From positions 62,001-126,000 of the forward strand of contig JAJEDN010000118.1 of assembly GCA_022821495.1 (NCBI GenBank): a stretch of DNA of 64,000 bases, in the 5' to 3' direction. The translations under genes and the position numbers were made by a program. Below are positions 46,126-54,231 of the stretch, piece by piece; position 1 is the first letter of the stretch, and every line of letters begins with the position of its first letter. Origin of the DNA: Candidatus Poribacteria bacterium. Lineage in GTDB: Bacteria > Poribacteria > WGA-4E > WGA-3G. The notes beneath the pieces were generated by a model that was not told the origin of the DNA, ran no database searches, and saw nothing but the letters and a program-made list of their open reading frames with translations.

Positions 46126-47400
46126 TTAGACTATATATCGCGGGAACCCGAACCCGTCGTTTGCGACGTGGCTTCGGGCAGGAATTTGCGCGCGGGTCGG
46201 TATAATCAGATCCATTTCAGATGTGTTTTCAATGACAGTACCATCACCAATACGCACTTCATCTCCAATCATTATTTTTCCAGGATGTTCTGCAGCGCCG
46301 CGAATAGTTCCAATAACAACTGATGAACCAATACGACAACTTCGATCAATTTCTACAAACCCATAGATCTCAGTGTTCGTGCCTATCGTGCAATAATCAG
46401 AAATCTGGACGGGTCCAAGCAGACTGGTGTCGGTGCCCGTCTCAACAAAGTCGCCGATAACAGGGTGTCGTTGCTTGACCTTGACGCTTAATCCGCCGAA
46501 TGTGCTCGGATAGATGACGCATCCGGAACCGATAATGCCGGTTTGACCGGTGGTTACGCCGCGATGCGGGTGCTCAAGGAAATTGGCATCGCCGATCTGC
46601 GTTTCGGGATGTAAATCGGCTTGATAGTAACGTCCCGCGAGTTCGGCGATGGCGCGTGGCAGTAAAGGGACAGGTACTCTCTGGAGGTCTGAACTCTCTT
46701 CGGGGGCTTCGCTGCGTGTGAGTGCATGCGCGACATCGTGGTAAAAGAGCACACGCCATCCCGGGTATGTGCTTCCGACTAACTGGAGTTGGTAGTCTAA
46801 AACGGAGGCGAGATTCAGTGTGCCCAGAAAGTCTTGGTAGGGTTCAAAGGTACGTTCCTGGATTGCGGTATCAATTTGGGATCGGAAATCAATGGCTGCG
46901 AGTTTTTCGCGTGAGATACCGGTCTGAAGCAGGTAGGCATCCCAGACCGCCGGATCTTTGAGCGAGGCGAATCGATTCCAGAGTGCTCGACTTTTAAACC
47001 GTGGGAGTTCCCAGAGCAGTGAAAAAACGGTTTTGAGCGAAGCGTCAAGTGGGGTTTCGTCTCCGACGGCTAAGAAGGATTGTGCGACCATGGCATATAA
47101 CTGATCGGCTACCTCTTCGATTGCTTCGGTGAGTTCGCGTTTTTGGTGCTCGAGGTGTGGCGCGTTATGGGAGCCTGGCGCGACACATTCTAACAAATTG
47201 CCGAGTACTGTTTCGAGGATATCGCGGTTCACGAACCCGCGCCCGGAACGTTGTGCTAACCCCTCGCGGCTCATACTATCGATCCGTAAAAAATCGAGCT
47301 CCGATTTGCTGTAGATAGGGCGGAGCCGTTCTAATGTTTGGTTCAATAGCGGTTTTTTTTGCTGTTCATACGCGGCATCAAAAAGTGTCGTCTCAGACAT
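46126..47400 (-). CDS. Serine O-acetyltransferase-like hexapeptide acyltransferase
   Basis: A 424-residue protein whose last 160 residues are a left-handed beta-helix acyltransferase domain: HPETQIGDANFLEHPHRGVT, TGQTGIIGSGCVIYPSTFGG, KQRHPVIGDFVETGTD and ILGPVQISDYCTIGTN. The His in EHPHRG and RHP match the catalytic and binding positions of CysE. The N-terminal 250 residues are helical with a further acyltransferase-like helical part (LASVLDYQL, RVLFYHDVAHAL), as in long-form serine acetyltransferases. Role would be serine O-acetylation for cysteine synthesis; no cysK is adjacent. It lies 11 bp upstream of the duplicated-domain gene. Confidence 0.82.
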   Translation of the reverse strand: MSETTLFDAAYEQQKKPLLNQTLERLRPIYSKSELDFLRIDSMSREGLAQRSGRGFVNRDILETVLGNLLECVAPGSHNAPHLEHQKRELTEAIEEVADQLYAMVAQSFLAVGDETPLDASLKTVFSLLWELPRFKSRALWNRFASLKDPAVWDAYLLQTGISREKLAAIDFRSQIDTAIQERTFEPYQDFLGTLNLASVLDYQLQLVGSTYPGWRVLFYHDVAHALTRSEAPEESSDLQRVPVPLLPRAIAELAGRYYQADLHPETQIGDANFLEHPHRGVTTGQTGIIGSGCVIYPSTFGGLSVKVKQRHPVIGDFVETGTDTSLLGPVQISDYCTIGTNTEIYGFVEIDRSCRIGSSVVIGTIRGAAEHPGKIMIGDEVRIGDGTVIENTSEMDLIIPTRAQIPARSHVANDGFGFPRYIV

Positions 47401-47421
47401 ACTTTTAATTTTCCTTGCGGT

Positions 47422-47665
47422 TCGGTTCGGTGGATTTGACCCTTAAAGTCTCATGCCGTAGATCCGCGCTCCATTTCATTACGCGCTACGGTTTGGCTTT
47501 TTTAGATAGGACTTACGCATTTGCTCTTAAAGTCCCCTGATAATCGGTTCGGTGGATTTGACCCTTAAAGTCTCATGCCGTAGATCCGCGCTCCATTTCA
47601 TTACGCGCTACGGTTTGGCTTTTTTAGATAGGACTTGCGTATTTGCTCTTAAAGTCCCCCTGATA
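47422..47665. repeat. 122-bp tandem duplication containing a TIR half-element
   Basis: The sequence at 47422-47543, starting TCGGTTCGGTGGATTTGACC, is repeated at 47544-47665 with only a few changes (for example AGGACTTACGCA at 47508 against AGGACTTGCGTA at 47630). It fills most of the 348-bp gap between the acyltransferase and aminotransferase genes. Confidence 0.85.
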
Positions 47666-47750
47666 AGGGGGATTTAGGGGGTTAAATACGTTTGAACATT
47701 TACTTTTTATAGCCAAAATATCCGTTTTCTGCTAAATTTGCGTAAGCCCT
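47630..47750. repeat. TIR element ending in the aminotransferase stop codon
   Basis: Left end AGGACTTGCGTA (47630-47641) and right end TGCGTAAGCCCT (47739-47750) around a reverse CCCCCTAAATCCCCC core. The TAG stop of the minus-strand aminotransferase at 47749-47751 lies within the right end, so the insertion supplied or trimmed the gene's end. Confidence 0.7.
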
Positions 47751-48882
47751 AAGTCCCGAAAACTTCTTGTGCAGCGGTAACGCCCGCGCCGATCGGGATG
47801 TCGTACCCGATTTCTACTAAACCGCGCTCAAACGCCGCAATAGCGACAATAACGTCGTTCTCATTCACCCAACCGAGGTGCGCAATTCGGACGATCTTTC
47901 CACTTAACTGGCTCTGACCGCCAGCATAAGTGATACCGTGTTTGTCAAGCATTAGATTGATGAACGCTTTGCCATCGACTTCTTCGGGCAAGCGAATTGA
48001 GGTTACAGTATTCGCCGGGGATGCAGCAAAAAGGGAAAGCCCCAACGCTTTAACAGCACTACGGGTAGCAGTGGCTAAACGACTGTGCCGTGCTATGGTA
48101 TTGCGGATACCCTCTTCATAGATGCGGTTCAGTGCACATTGCAGTGCCGTCAGCAGTGTCACTGCGGGTGTATACGGAACAGAACCTTCTAAGCCGCTCG
48201 TGTATGCCTTCCGGAAGTCAAAATAATATTTCGGAAGGTCAGAACGTTCAACTGCGTTCCACGCACGTTGGTTAAGTGCCACAACAGCAAGACCGGGAGG
48301 TGTCATCAACCCTTTTTGGGCACAGGAGACAATGACATCGACACCCCAATTGTCCATCTGTAAATCGTCGGCACCGAGTCCGCTGACAGCGTCAACAATC
48401 AAGAGCGTTGGACGCGTTCGCGTCAGACGTGCTAACGCTTCGATGTCGTGTAGGACGCCGGTTGAGGTTTCACAGAGCGTTGCGAAAACGGCTTTTACAT
48501 CAGGGTTTTCAGTTAAAAGCGTTTCCACCGTCTGCGGTTCAACAGCATTGCCCCACGTTACGTCGATCGGTATAACTTGGATACCGAAGGCGGTGCAGAT
48601 GTCCGCCCAGCGTTCGCCAAATTTCCCGCTCCGGATCACAATCACTTTGTCTCCACGAGAGAGTAGGTTCGCGACTGCGCCTTCCATACCACCGGTTCCG
48701 GATGCTGTTAAGAAGAGTACATCGTTCTCGGTTTGGAAAACGTGTTTGAGTTTTGTGAGAATGTCTTTAATTAATGTAACAGTATCTTCGCTGCGGTGGT
48801 AGTCTATCGGCTGCGCCATCGCTAACAGTGCTTCGGATGGGATCGGTGTCGGACCGGGCGTAAACAGCCATTTCTTTTTCAT
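47749..48882 (-). CDS. Class V aminotransferase (serine-pyruvate/alanine-glyoxylate type)
   Basis: A 377-residue PLP enzyme. Start LFTPGPTPIPSEAL and SGTGGMEGAVANLLSRGD fit the alanine-glyoxylate aminotransferase family; the PLP-binding Lys is K190 in SCAQKGLMTPPG. The family transaminates glyoxylate, pyruvate or serine. The gene ends in a TIR repeat element, and the protein's terminal FGT may be shortened by it. AAGGAAAGTTGAAAGT precedes the ATG. On the same strand upstream are a small unknown gene and an oxidoreductase. Confidence 0.92.
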   Translation of the reverse strand: MKKKWLFTPGPTPIPSEALLAMAQPIDYHRSEDTVTLIKDILTKLKHVFQTENDVLFLTASGTGGMEGAVANLLSRGDKVIVIRSGKFGERWADICTAFGIQVIPIDVTWGNAVEPQTVETLLTENPDVKAVFATLCETSTGVLHDIEALARLTRTRPTLLIVDAVSGLGADDLQMDNWGVDVIVSCAQKGLMTPPGLAVVALNQRAWNAVERSDLPKYYFDFRKAYTSGLEGSVPYTPAVTLLTALQCALNRIYEEGIRNTIARHSRLATATRSAVKALGLSLFAASPANTVTSIRLPEEVDGKAFINLMLDKHGITYAGGQSQLSGKIVRIAHLGWVNENDVIVAIAAFERGLVEIGYDIPIGAGVTAAQEVFGT

Positions 48883-48988
48883 ACTTTCAACTTTCCTTGC
48901 GGTTCGTTCAGGACCCAGTGTGCAAAAACGGTTCTTTCCGTATATCCAGCCCGGCGCGTTGCTTGGGCTTCCAGTTTCGATGCACTTT

Positions 48989-49122
48989 AGGATTTACGGG
49001 AAAAGCAGCAATCCAGTGCTTTAACCCCCTAAATCCCCCTTATCAGGGGGACTTTGAGAGAGTGCCCTAACCCCCTAAATCCCCCTTATCAGGGGGACTT
49101 TGAGCGGAAGTGTGTAAGTCGG
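48989..49122. repeat. Decayed TIR element with two CCCCCTAAATCCCCC cores
   Basis: AGGATTTACGGG at 48989-49000 and TGTGTAAGTCGG at 49111-49122 are decayed ends; between them are two full cores with TTATCAGGGGGACTTTGAG. It lies in the 258-bp gap between the aminotransferase and a small gene. Confidence 0.7.
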
Positions 49123-49140
49123 ATAAAAATTGGTTGTTCA

Positions 49141-49356
49141 TTAAGCGGTGTTAACAGCTACGACTGTTTTGCCTTCAACGTTAACAACAACCCATTCTTG
49201 GTCGAGGAGTTCACACAATTCTATAATAGAGGCGCGTTGTGCTGCACTATCCATAGGGACTTCGATGGTAAGTGTCGCGAATTCTTCACGCTGCATCGCG
49301 CCCTCTTTGTCGAATTTCATGGGTGTAATCTGAATTTTTCTTAATCTTGCATCCAT
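49141..49356 (-). CDS. Small protein of unknown function
   Basis: A 71-residue protein, MDARLRKIQITPMKFDKEGA to the end EWVVVNVEGKTVVAVNTA, with an AAGGAAAAATT ribosome site 7 bases before its ATG. It is predicted to form an alpha/beta fold of one helix and strands (ATLTIEVPMD, SIIELCELLDQ). No family was recognised. It lies 24 bp after an oxidoreductase gene on the same strand and may be co-transcribed. Alternatives would be a fortuitous frame, but the start signal and composition favour a real gene. Confidence 0.6.
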   Translation of the reverse strand: MDARLRKIQITPMKFDKEGAMQREEFATLTIEVPMDSAAQRASIIELCELLDQEWVVVNVEGKTVVAVNTA

Positions 49357-49380
49357 AATTTTTCCTTTCTTGGTTTTTAA

Positions 49381-50403
49381 TTATACGTCATTTATGAACG
49401 ACGCGATATCAATACATTCGCCATTGCGGCGGGCGGATTCCCAGCCAGCCAAAACGGGTGCTAAAGAGAAGAGCCCGTCGTGGTAATCACTGCGTAATAT
49501 GCTTGCATCGGCTGTCTGCACAGCACGGATAAAAGTTTTATCCTGTTCTAACCACGGATCAAACGCATCTGCATGATAAAGGACCTCGCCGTTGACCTCA
49601 ATCCTATCGTATTGATAAATTTCGAGGCATCCGCCCTCATAGAAGACCGTAAACCACGGTTCGTTTCTCGGACTGGGGCCCGATGAGACGAAGCAGAGTG
49701 TCATCGTAGCACCGTTGTCAAAACAGTAATTGAAACTGGACGACAAAGCGGTTGCGTAGGCAGGTCTTTCACAATAGAAGGCTTGTGCGTATGTAACATT
49801 TAAGCCCGTCATAAACCGGCTATAATCCGTCGCGTGGACACCCCAATCGAGGGCACGCCCCCCGGATTTGTCCATCTCCGCCCACCAAGTTTGCGTACCC
49901 GCATCCGTGTGAGGCGGTAATCCCCCGAAACTCTGGAACCGGATATGTACGACCTGCTTATCCGCCAAGAATCGACGTGCCTCTTGGAAGAGGGGACGAT
50001 ACCTTTCACGGAATCCAACGGTGCTGATAACGCCTGCCTGCTGAACAGCGTCGTCTATTCGGCGTGCGACCTGCATGGTGATCGCTTGCGGTTTCTCACT
50101 GAAGAGATGGATACCCTTTTCCACTGCGCTCACTTCAACATCGCTCCGTACGTACGCCGGCACGATAGAGTATAACACGTCAATGGCTTCAGCGTCAAGC
50201 ATTTTGTATGCACCACCATCTTCGGTGTGATAGACGTGTGGTACCTCGAAATCGGCTGCGATTTCCTGCGCTGCTTGTAGATTACTATCACACACAGCGA
50301 CAATATCAACCGCATCTGTTTGTAATAAGTTCGGAATGCGCGTCCGTTTCGCGAAGTTACCGCAACCATAGATAGCGACGCGGAGGCGTTGGTCTGTTGA
50401 CAC
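49381..50403 (-). CDS. Gfo/Idh/MocA family oxidoreductase
   Basis: A 340-residue dehydrogenase with the Rossmann segment RVAIYGCGNFAKRTRIPN near the start, the EKP motif in LFSEKPQAIT and a C-terminal domain with RALDWGVHATDYSRF. I set the start at the GTG at 50403 (VSTDQRLRVAIYG) since GGAGAAC is 8 bases upstream; extending to an ATG at 50475 would overlap the end of the WD40-dockerin gene by 26 bases. Probable sugar or polyol dehydrogenase with NAD(P). It follows a secreted WD40 gene and is followed by a small unknown gene and the aminotransferase. Confidence 0.87.
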   Translation of the reverse strand: MSTDQRLRVAIYGCGNFAKRTRIPNLLQTDAVDIVAVCDSNLQAAQEIAADFEVPHVYHTEDGGAYKMLDAEAIDVLYSIVPAYVRSDVEVSAVEKGIHLFSEKPQAITMQVARRIDDAVQQAGVISTVGFRERYRPLFQEARRFLADKQVVHIRFQSFGGLPPHTDAGTQTWWAEMDKSGGRALDWGVHATDYSRFMTGLNVTYAQAFYCERPAYATALSSSFNYCFDNGATMTLCFVSSGPSPRNEPWFTVFYEGGCLEIYQYDRIEVNGEVLYHADAFDPWLEQDKTFIRAVQTADASILRSDYHDGLFSLAPVLAGWESARRNGECIDIASFINDV

Positions 50404-50449
50404 GTTAATTGTTCTCCAAATTTTTGTTTTTTCGGCGTTTACTGTGCCG

Positions 50450-52501
50450 TTACTTGTCTCCGAGATGCGCGGCAATTAGCGTTAAATCTTGGATATTCAC
50501 GATACCGTCGCCGTTCACGTCTCCCGGACTCAACCCGGTCTCCCCGAAAAGTGAGGCAACCAATACCAAGTCTTGGATATTTACGATACCGTCACCGTTG
50601 ACATCTGCTTTCATCTTAGGGTCAACCGGTGAGAAGTCCCACAAGAGAATCGTGCCATCGTCACTTCCACTGGCAAGCGTGCTACCATCCGGTGAGAGCG
50701 CGAGCGTGTTAACACTGGCGATATGCCCGGTGAGGGTCGTTTGAAGTTGTCCAGTCTGTATATCCCACAATCGGACAGTCTTATCCCCGCTGCCACTGGC
50801 AAGCGTGCTGTTATCGGGGAAGAACACCACGGATGTGACCCAAAACTCGTGCTCTGTGAGAATAACATAGAATTGTTCTGTCTGCAGATCCCACAATCGG
50901 ATCGTATTATCCCGACCGCCACTGGCAAGCGTGCTACCGTCCGGACTGAAGGCGACAGACTCAATACTGCGTGTATGTCCGACCAATTCGGCTTGGCGTT
51001 CTCCGCTCACTACATTCCACAAGTGAACTGTATTGTCCCGTCCGCCGCTGGCAAGCGTGTGACTATCGGGACTGAACGCGACAGAATAGACTTGGTCTCC
51101 GGGTTTGAGGGTCGTCTTATGTTCGCTTGTTTGAGCGTCCCATAATCGAATTGAGCTGTCCCAACTGCCGCTGGCAAGCGTTTTACCGTCTGGACTGAAA
51201 ATGAGGGACTCTACGCCAAATTTATGGCTTTTGATCTGCTCCTTGGGTTGCCCAATGGACGGATCCCACAAACGAATGGCTGTATCGGGTCGCCCACCGC
51301 CGCTGACGAGTGTCTCGCCATTGGGACTGAAGGCAACGGAAAAGAGCGGTCCTTCGTGTCCAATCAGCGTCTCTCGGAGTTGTGCTGTGTGCGGATCCCA
51401 CAAATGAATCGCCTTATCATCGCCGACACTCGCCAAAGTCTGTCCATCGGGTGCGAATGCAACCGCATTAATAGGAAACGTATGCCTTATGAGGGCTGCC
51501 TTGTGTTGGAAGGTCGTATAATCCCAAAATCGAATGATCTGGTCGTTCCCTGAACTCATCAGCGTCCGCCCGTCTGAACTGAAGGCAACGGACGTAACCG
51601 AGCCTGTATGCTCTGTAAAAGTCGCGGTGGGGTCCCCGGTAATTGGATCCCACAACCGAACCGTGTTATCTGAACTGCCAGTTGCGAGCATCTGTCCATC
51701 GGGACTAAACGCAACGAACTCGACACCATATTTGTGTCCTGTGAGGGTTGCCTTATACTCACTGGTATGTGGATTCCACAACCGAACTGTTCTATCTGCA
51801 CTCCCACTTGCGAGTATCTGTCCATCGGGACTGAACGCGATGGACTTGACACCAGATTTGTGTCCTGTGAGGGTCCTGGTAGCGATGCGAAAATTATCTT
51901 TCACACGCCATAAACGAACGGTGTTGTCCTTGCGTCCACCACCACTGGCAAGCATCAGTCCGTCTGGGCTGAACGCCACAGCGGTGACTGCGCCCGTATG
52001 CCCGTGCAAGGTCGTCATGTAGTTGCCTGTAATCGCACTCCACAATCGCACCGTGTTGTCTGAACTGCCACTTGCAAGGATGTCGAGTTGTGGCGTGAAC
52101 GCGAGGGAAGTAACACCCAGCCGCGCGTGTCCTCTTGGTGCTGCTTTGGGTTCTCCGGTACGCGGGTTCCACAACTGAATTGTGCCGTCCCGACTCCCAC
52201 TGGCAAGGGTGCCACCATCCGGAGAAAATACGACAACTGTGACCGGCGCTGAATGTCCAACGAGCAGGTCAACCTCTTGATGGGTGTCTGCATCGTAAAG
52301 CCAGACACCGATGGAACTGGCGACTGCAATTAGGGTGCCATCCGGAGAATACTGGATGTTTCCGGTTATTGTCCCTTTACCGAGGCGAGCTTTAGCCCCT
52401 TCGGGTAGCTGCCACAGGGTATAATCTTGGGCAGAGACGTTCGCGTGCCATAACATTGAAACAAAAAGTATCGTCAAAATTAGAAAACGTGTCAACTTCA
52501 T
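50450..52501 (-). CDS. Secreted WD40 repeat protein with C-terminal dockerin-like pair
   Basis: A 683-residue exported protein. A signal peptide (MKLTRFLILTILFVSMLWHA) is followed by LWQLPEGAKARLGKG, as in the two intracellular WD40 paralogues, and then about 14 regular WD40 blades (GHTGAVTAVAFSPDG, GSADRTVRLWNPHT) forming two propellers. The end carries two dockerin-type calcium repeats, DVNGDGIVNIQDLVLVASL and DVNGDGIVNIQDLTLIAAH. Dockerins bind cohesins in cellulosome-like complexes; no cohesin is in the window. The gene has GAGGAG before its ATG. Confidence 0.92.
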   Translation of the reverse strand: MKLTRFLILTILFVSMLWHANVSAQDYTLWQLPEGAKARLGKGTITGNIQYSPDGTLIAVASSIGVWLYDADTHQEVDLLVGHSAPVTVVVFSPDGGTLASGSRDGTIQLWNPRTGEPKAAPRGHARLGVTSLAFTPQLDILASGSSDNTVRLWSAITGNYMTTLHGHTGAVTAVAFSPDGLMLASGGGRKDNTVRLWRVKDNFRIATRTLTGHKSGVKSIAFSPDGQILASGSADRTVRLWNPHTSEYKATLTGHKYGVEFVAFSPDGQMLATGSSDNTVRLWDPITGDPTATFTEHTGSVTSVAFSSDGRTLMSSGNDQIIRFWDYTTFQHKAALIRHTFPINAVAFAPDGQTLASVGDDKAIHLWDPHTAQLRETLIGHEGPLFSVAFSPNGETLVSGGGRPDTAIRLWDPSIGQPKEQIKSHKFGVESLIFSPDGKTLASGSWDSSIRLWDAQTSEHKTTLKPGDQVYSVAFSPDSHTLASGGRDNTVHLWNVVSGERQAELVGHTRSIESVAFSPDGSTLASGGRDNTIRLWDLQTEQFYVILTEHEFWVTSVVFFPDNSTLASGSGDKTVRLWDIQTGQLQTTLTGHIASVNTLALSPDGSTLASGSDDGTILLWDFSPVDPKMKADVNGDGIVNIQDLVLVASLFGETGLSPGDVNGDGIVNIQDLTLIAAHLGDK

Positions 52502-52529
52502 CAGTGTATCTCCTCAGGACTCTGGTATT

Positions 52530-53420
52530 TCATTCCCGCCACGGTGGAACGTCCCACGTGTTAAACCATTCCCATTTCCAGAGGACCTGTTTCTCTGGCA
52601 TTTCCACTTCATATTCTATACCCGCAGTAAAAGGGAGAAGACGCGTTCTGTTTCCGACGATTTCGCGCATTGACTCAATAAACGCCATTTCATCAGTAAC
52701 GTTTGGGGGCCAATGCCCGACAGGTATCGGATCAGATTTTCGGTCGGTTCGATAATGCGTCGGTATCACGAATTGCGGTTGGATCAGTTCTATCAATTCA
52801 ACGAGCCGAGGTGCGAGTCCGGCACCGAGTCCGAGTTTCATGTGAATCAAGAAATCCACTCTGCCTCGGAGGTTTGCCAACGCTGGGTAGGGTTCGTGGA
52901 GGTCGCCCGTGTGAAAAATTGAGACATTCTTTTTTCTGTGTGTTATGAGATAGCCGTTTGTCGGTAAATCTGGGGTCTGGTTTTCGCCGCTTTCAACTGT
53001 CTCGACCTGAATATCGCCAAGGTCAAGTGTGTCGGAGCCTTGAAACGCGCGCGATGTTCCTTGTTTTTCATTGAGATGCTTCGGATAGAGCACCTGTACC
53101 TTATCGGCAGGGACATGTTTGGTGATGGGTAGGTCGCGTTCAAATGCAGCATCGCCGTATTTCTCAGCGATCGGTTGTGCGGGTGTCATGCATCCGGGGT
53201 TGACGAACAGTTTCTTAAAGCGTTCACCGCGACATAACTTCCGCAAGGTTGCGGGGTGGCAGTGGTCGAAATGTTCGTGGGAGATAAAGATATAGTCGTA
53301 TATCGGTTCGGCATCCGCTAAATTTTGATTGAAAAGATAGGGATCGAAGGCGATATTGATGTCGCCGAAATGGGCATCAAATGCGCCGCATCCCCACCAT
53401 CTGAGAAATATATTTTCCAT
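52530..53420 (-). CDS. MBL-fold metal-dependent hydrolase (UlaG-like)
   Basis: A 296-residue metallo-beta-lactamase-fold protein. The metal motif is HEHFDH in FISHEHFDHCHP, with further His in IFHTGDLHEP and HMKLG and a late VIPTHYRTD segment. The N-terminal RWWGCGAFDAHFGDINIAFDP places it in the UlaG-like/L-ascorbate-6-phosphate lactonase branch. Substrate is unknown. It is 28 bp upstream of the WD40-dockerin gene. The ribosome site is weak. Confidence 0.88.
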   Translation of the reverse strand: MENIFLRWWGCGAFDAHFGDINIAFDPYLFNQNLADAEPIYDYIFISHEHFDHCHPATLRKLCRGERFKKLFVNPGCMTPAQPIAEKYGDAAFERDLPITKHVPADKVQVLYPKHLNEKQGTSRAFQGSDTLDLGDIQVETVESGENQTPDLPTNGYLITHRKKNVSIFHTGDLHEPYPALANLRGRVDFLIHMKLGLGAGLAPRLVELIELIQPQFVIPTHYRTDRKSDPIPVGHWPPNVTDEMAFIESMREIVGNRTRLLPFTAGIEYEVEMPEKQVLWKWEWFNTWDVPPWRE

Positions 53421-53452
53421 TTGGCTGTCGGCTATCAGTTGTCAGTTATCAA

Positions 53453-53851
53453 TCAATAGGGTTGGCTAATTTTTAATTCTGAAATCATACGAAAATGACG
53501 TGTGTTTCTTGTGTAGAGTGTTAAATCATGTTCAATAGCTGTTGCTGCGATAAGAGCGTCTGCCATAATGAGCCCATGACTTAGGTAAAACGATTCTACG
53601 AGTTGATAAGCAATCTGTGAGGAAGTTACTGTAACTGGTAGAACAGTGCAGTCTTGAAGAAATTTCTGTGTCTGAGTCAGCTCAACTTTGTCACGACAAC
53701 CGACAACTAATTCTATTGCGGATATGATGCTAATTTGAATTCCTACTACCTGCTGTCTTAGTAAAAAGATGGTAGCATCTTCGTGTCTTTTCGTAGCATC
53801 AATAAGAATATCAGTATCAATTACTCCGTTCGTGTAAGTCGTTCCTTCCAT
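53453..53851 (-). CDS. vapC: VapC-type PIN domain toxin
   Basis: A 132-residue PIN nuclease with the acidic residues expected: GVIDTDILID near the start, SAIELVVGC and IMADALIAATAIEH, with a closing TRNTRHFRMI. PIN toxins cut RNA, often tRNA or rRNA. I take the ATG at 53851 (MEGTTYTNGVIDTD), with GAGGGAAAA just upstream; the frame opens farther at 53875. It overlaps the end of the antitoxin gene by 31 bases, which is typical of vapBC. Confidence 0.86.
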   Translation of the reverse strand: MEGTTYTNGVIDTDILIDATKRHEDATIFLLRQQVVGIQISIISAIELVVGCRDKVELTQTQKFLQDCTVLPVTVTSSQIAYQLVESFYLSHGLIMADALIAATAIEHDLTLYTRNTRHFRMISELKISQPY

Positions 53852-54090
53852 TTTTCCCTCTGTTTTCGGACCCATGCGACACTGTCACGCATATCCTCTC
53901 GATCTGCCCACATCCCAAAGAAAGGCTGGTTGGCAAAATCCTCGTTCTCTTTTGCCTCTGTATTTTGAGTGCTGTCAGTTTCAATCGGTTCTATCTGAAT
54001 GCGTACTTCAGTTCCTTCAGGTAACGAGAGAGGTTTGGATAATACAACGCGCCCATTGATTACCTTACCTTCTTCTATTATTAAAGCCAT
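53821..54090 (-). CDS. vapB: VapB-type antitoxin
   Basis: An 89-residue antitoxin. The N-terminus EEGKVINGRVVLSKPL-PEGTEV fits a DUF104/AbrB-like DNA-binding fold, and the C-terminal FFGMWADREDMRDS is the toxin-binding segment seen in cognate VapB families. The tight overlap with a PIN toxin and the GGAGGG site before ATG 54090 support a functional module. It would autoregulate the operon through its AbrB-like part (family knowledge). Confidence 0.84.
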   Translation of the reverse strand: MALIIEEGKVINGRVVLSKPLSLPEGTEVRIQIEPIETDSTQNTEAKENEDFANQPFFGMWADREDMRDSVAWVRKQREKWKERLTRTE

Positions 54091-54231
54091 TTTATCCCTC
54101 CATAACGGTTTTCAAGTATTTTCGCCACCCCTACGGGGTAGAAAGAGAAAGTTTTCCTGAAAAATCTATGTCCAAACGTCAAACATCTATTCAATAACAA
54201 CTTGGGCTACTATAACATTGGAAAACCGTGT

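Noticed and set aside
54127..54139. CCCCTACGGGG hairpin as a terminator for the vapBC region
   Set aside because: The stem is five pairs and lacks a T-run; similar short palindromes are scattered as repeats.
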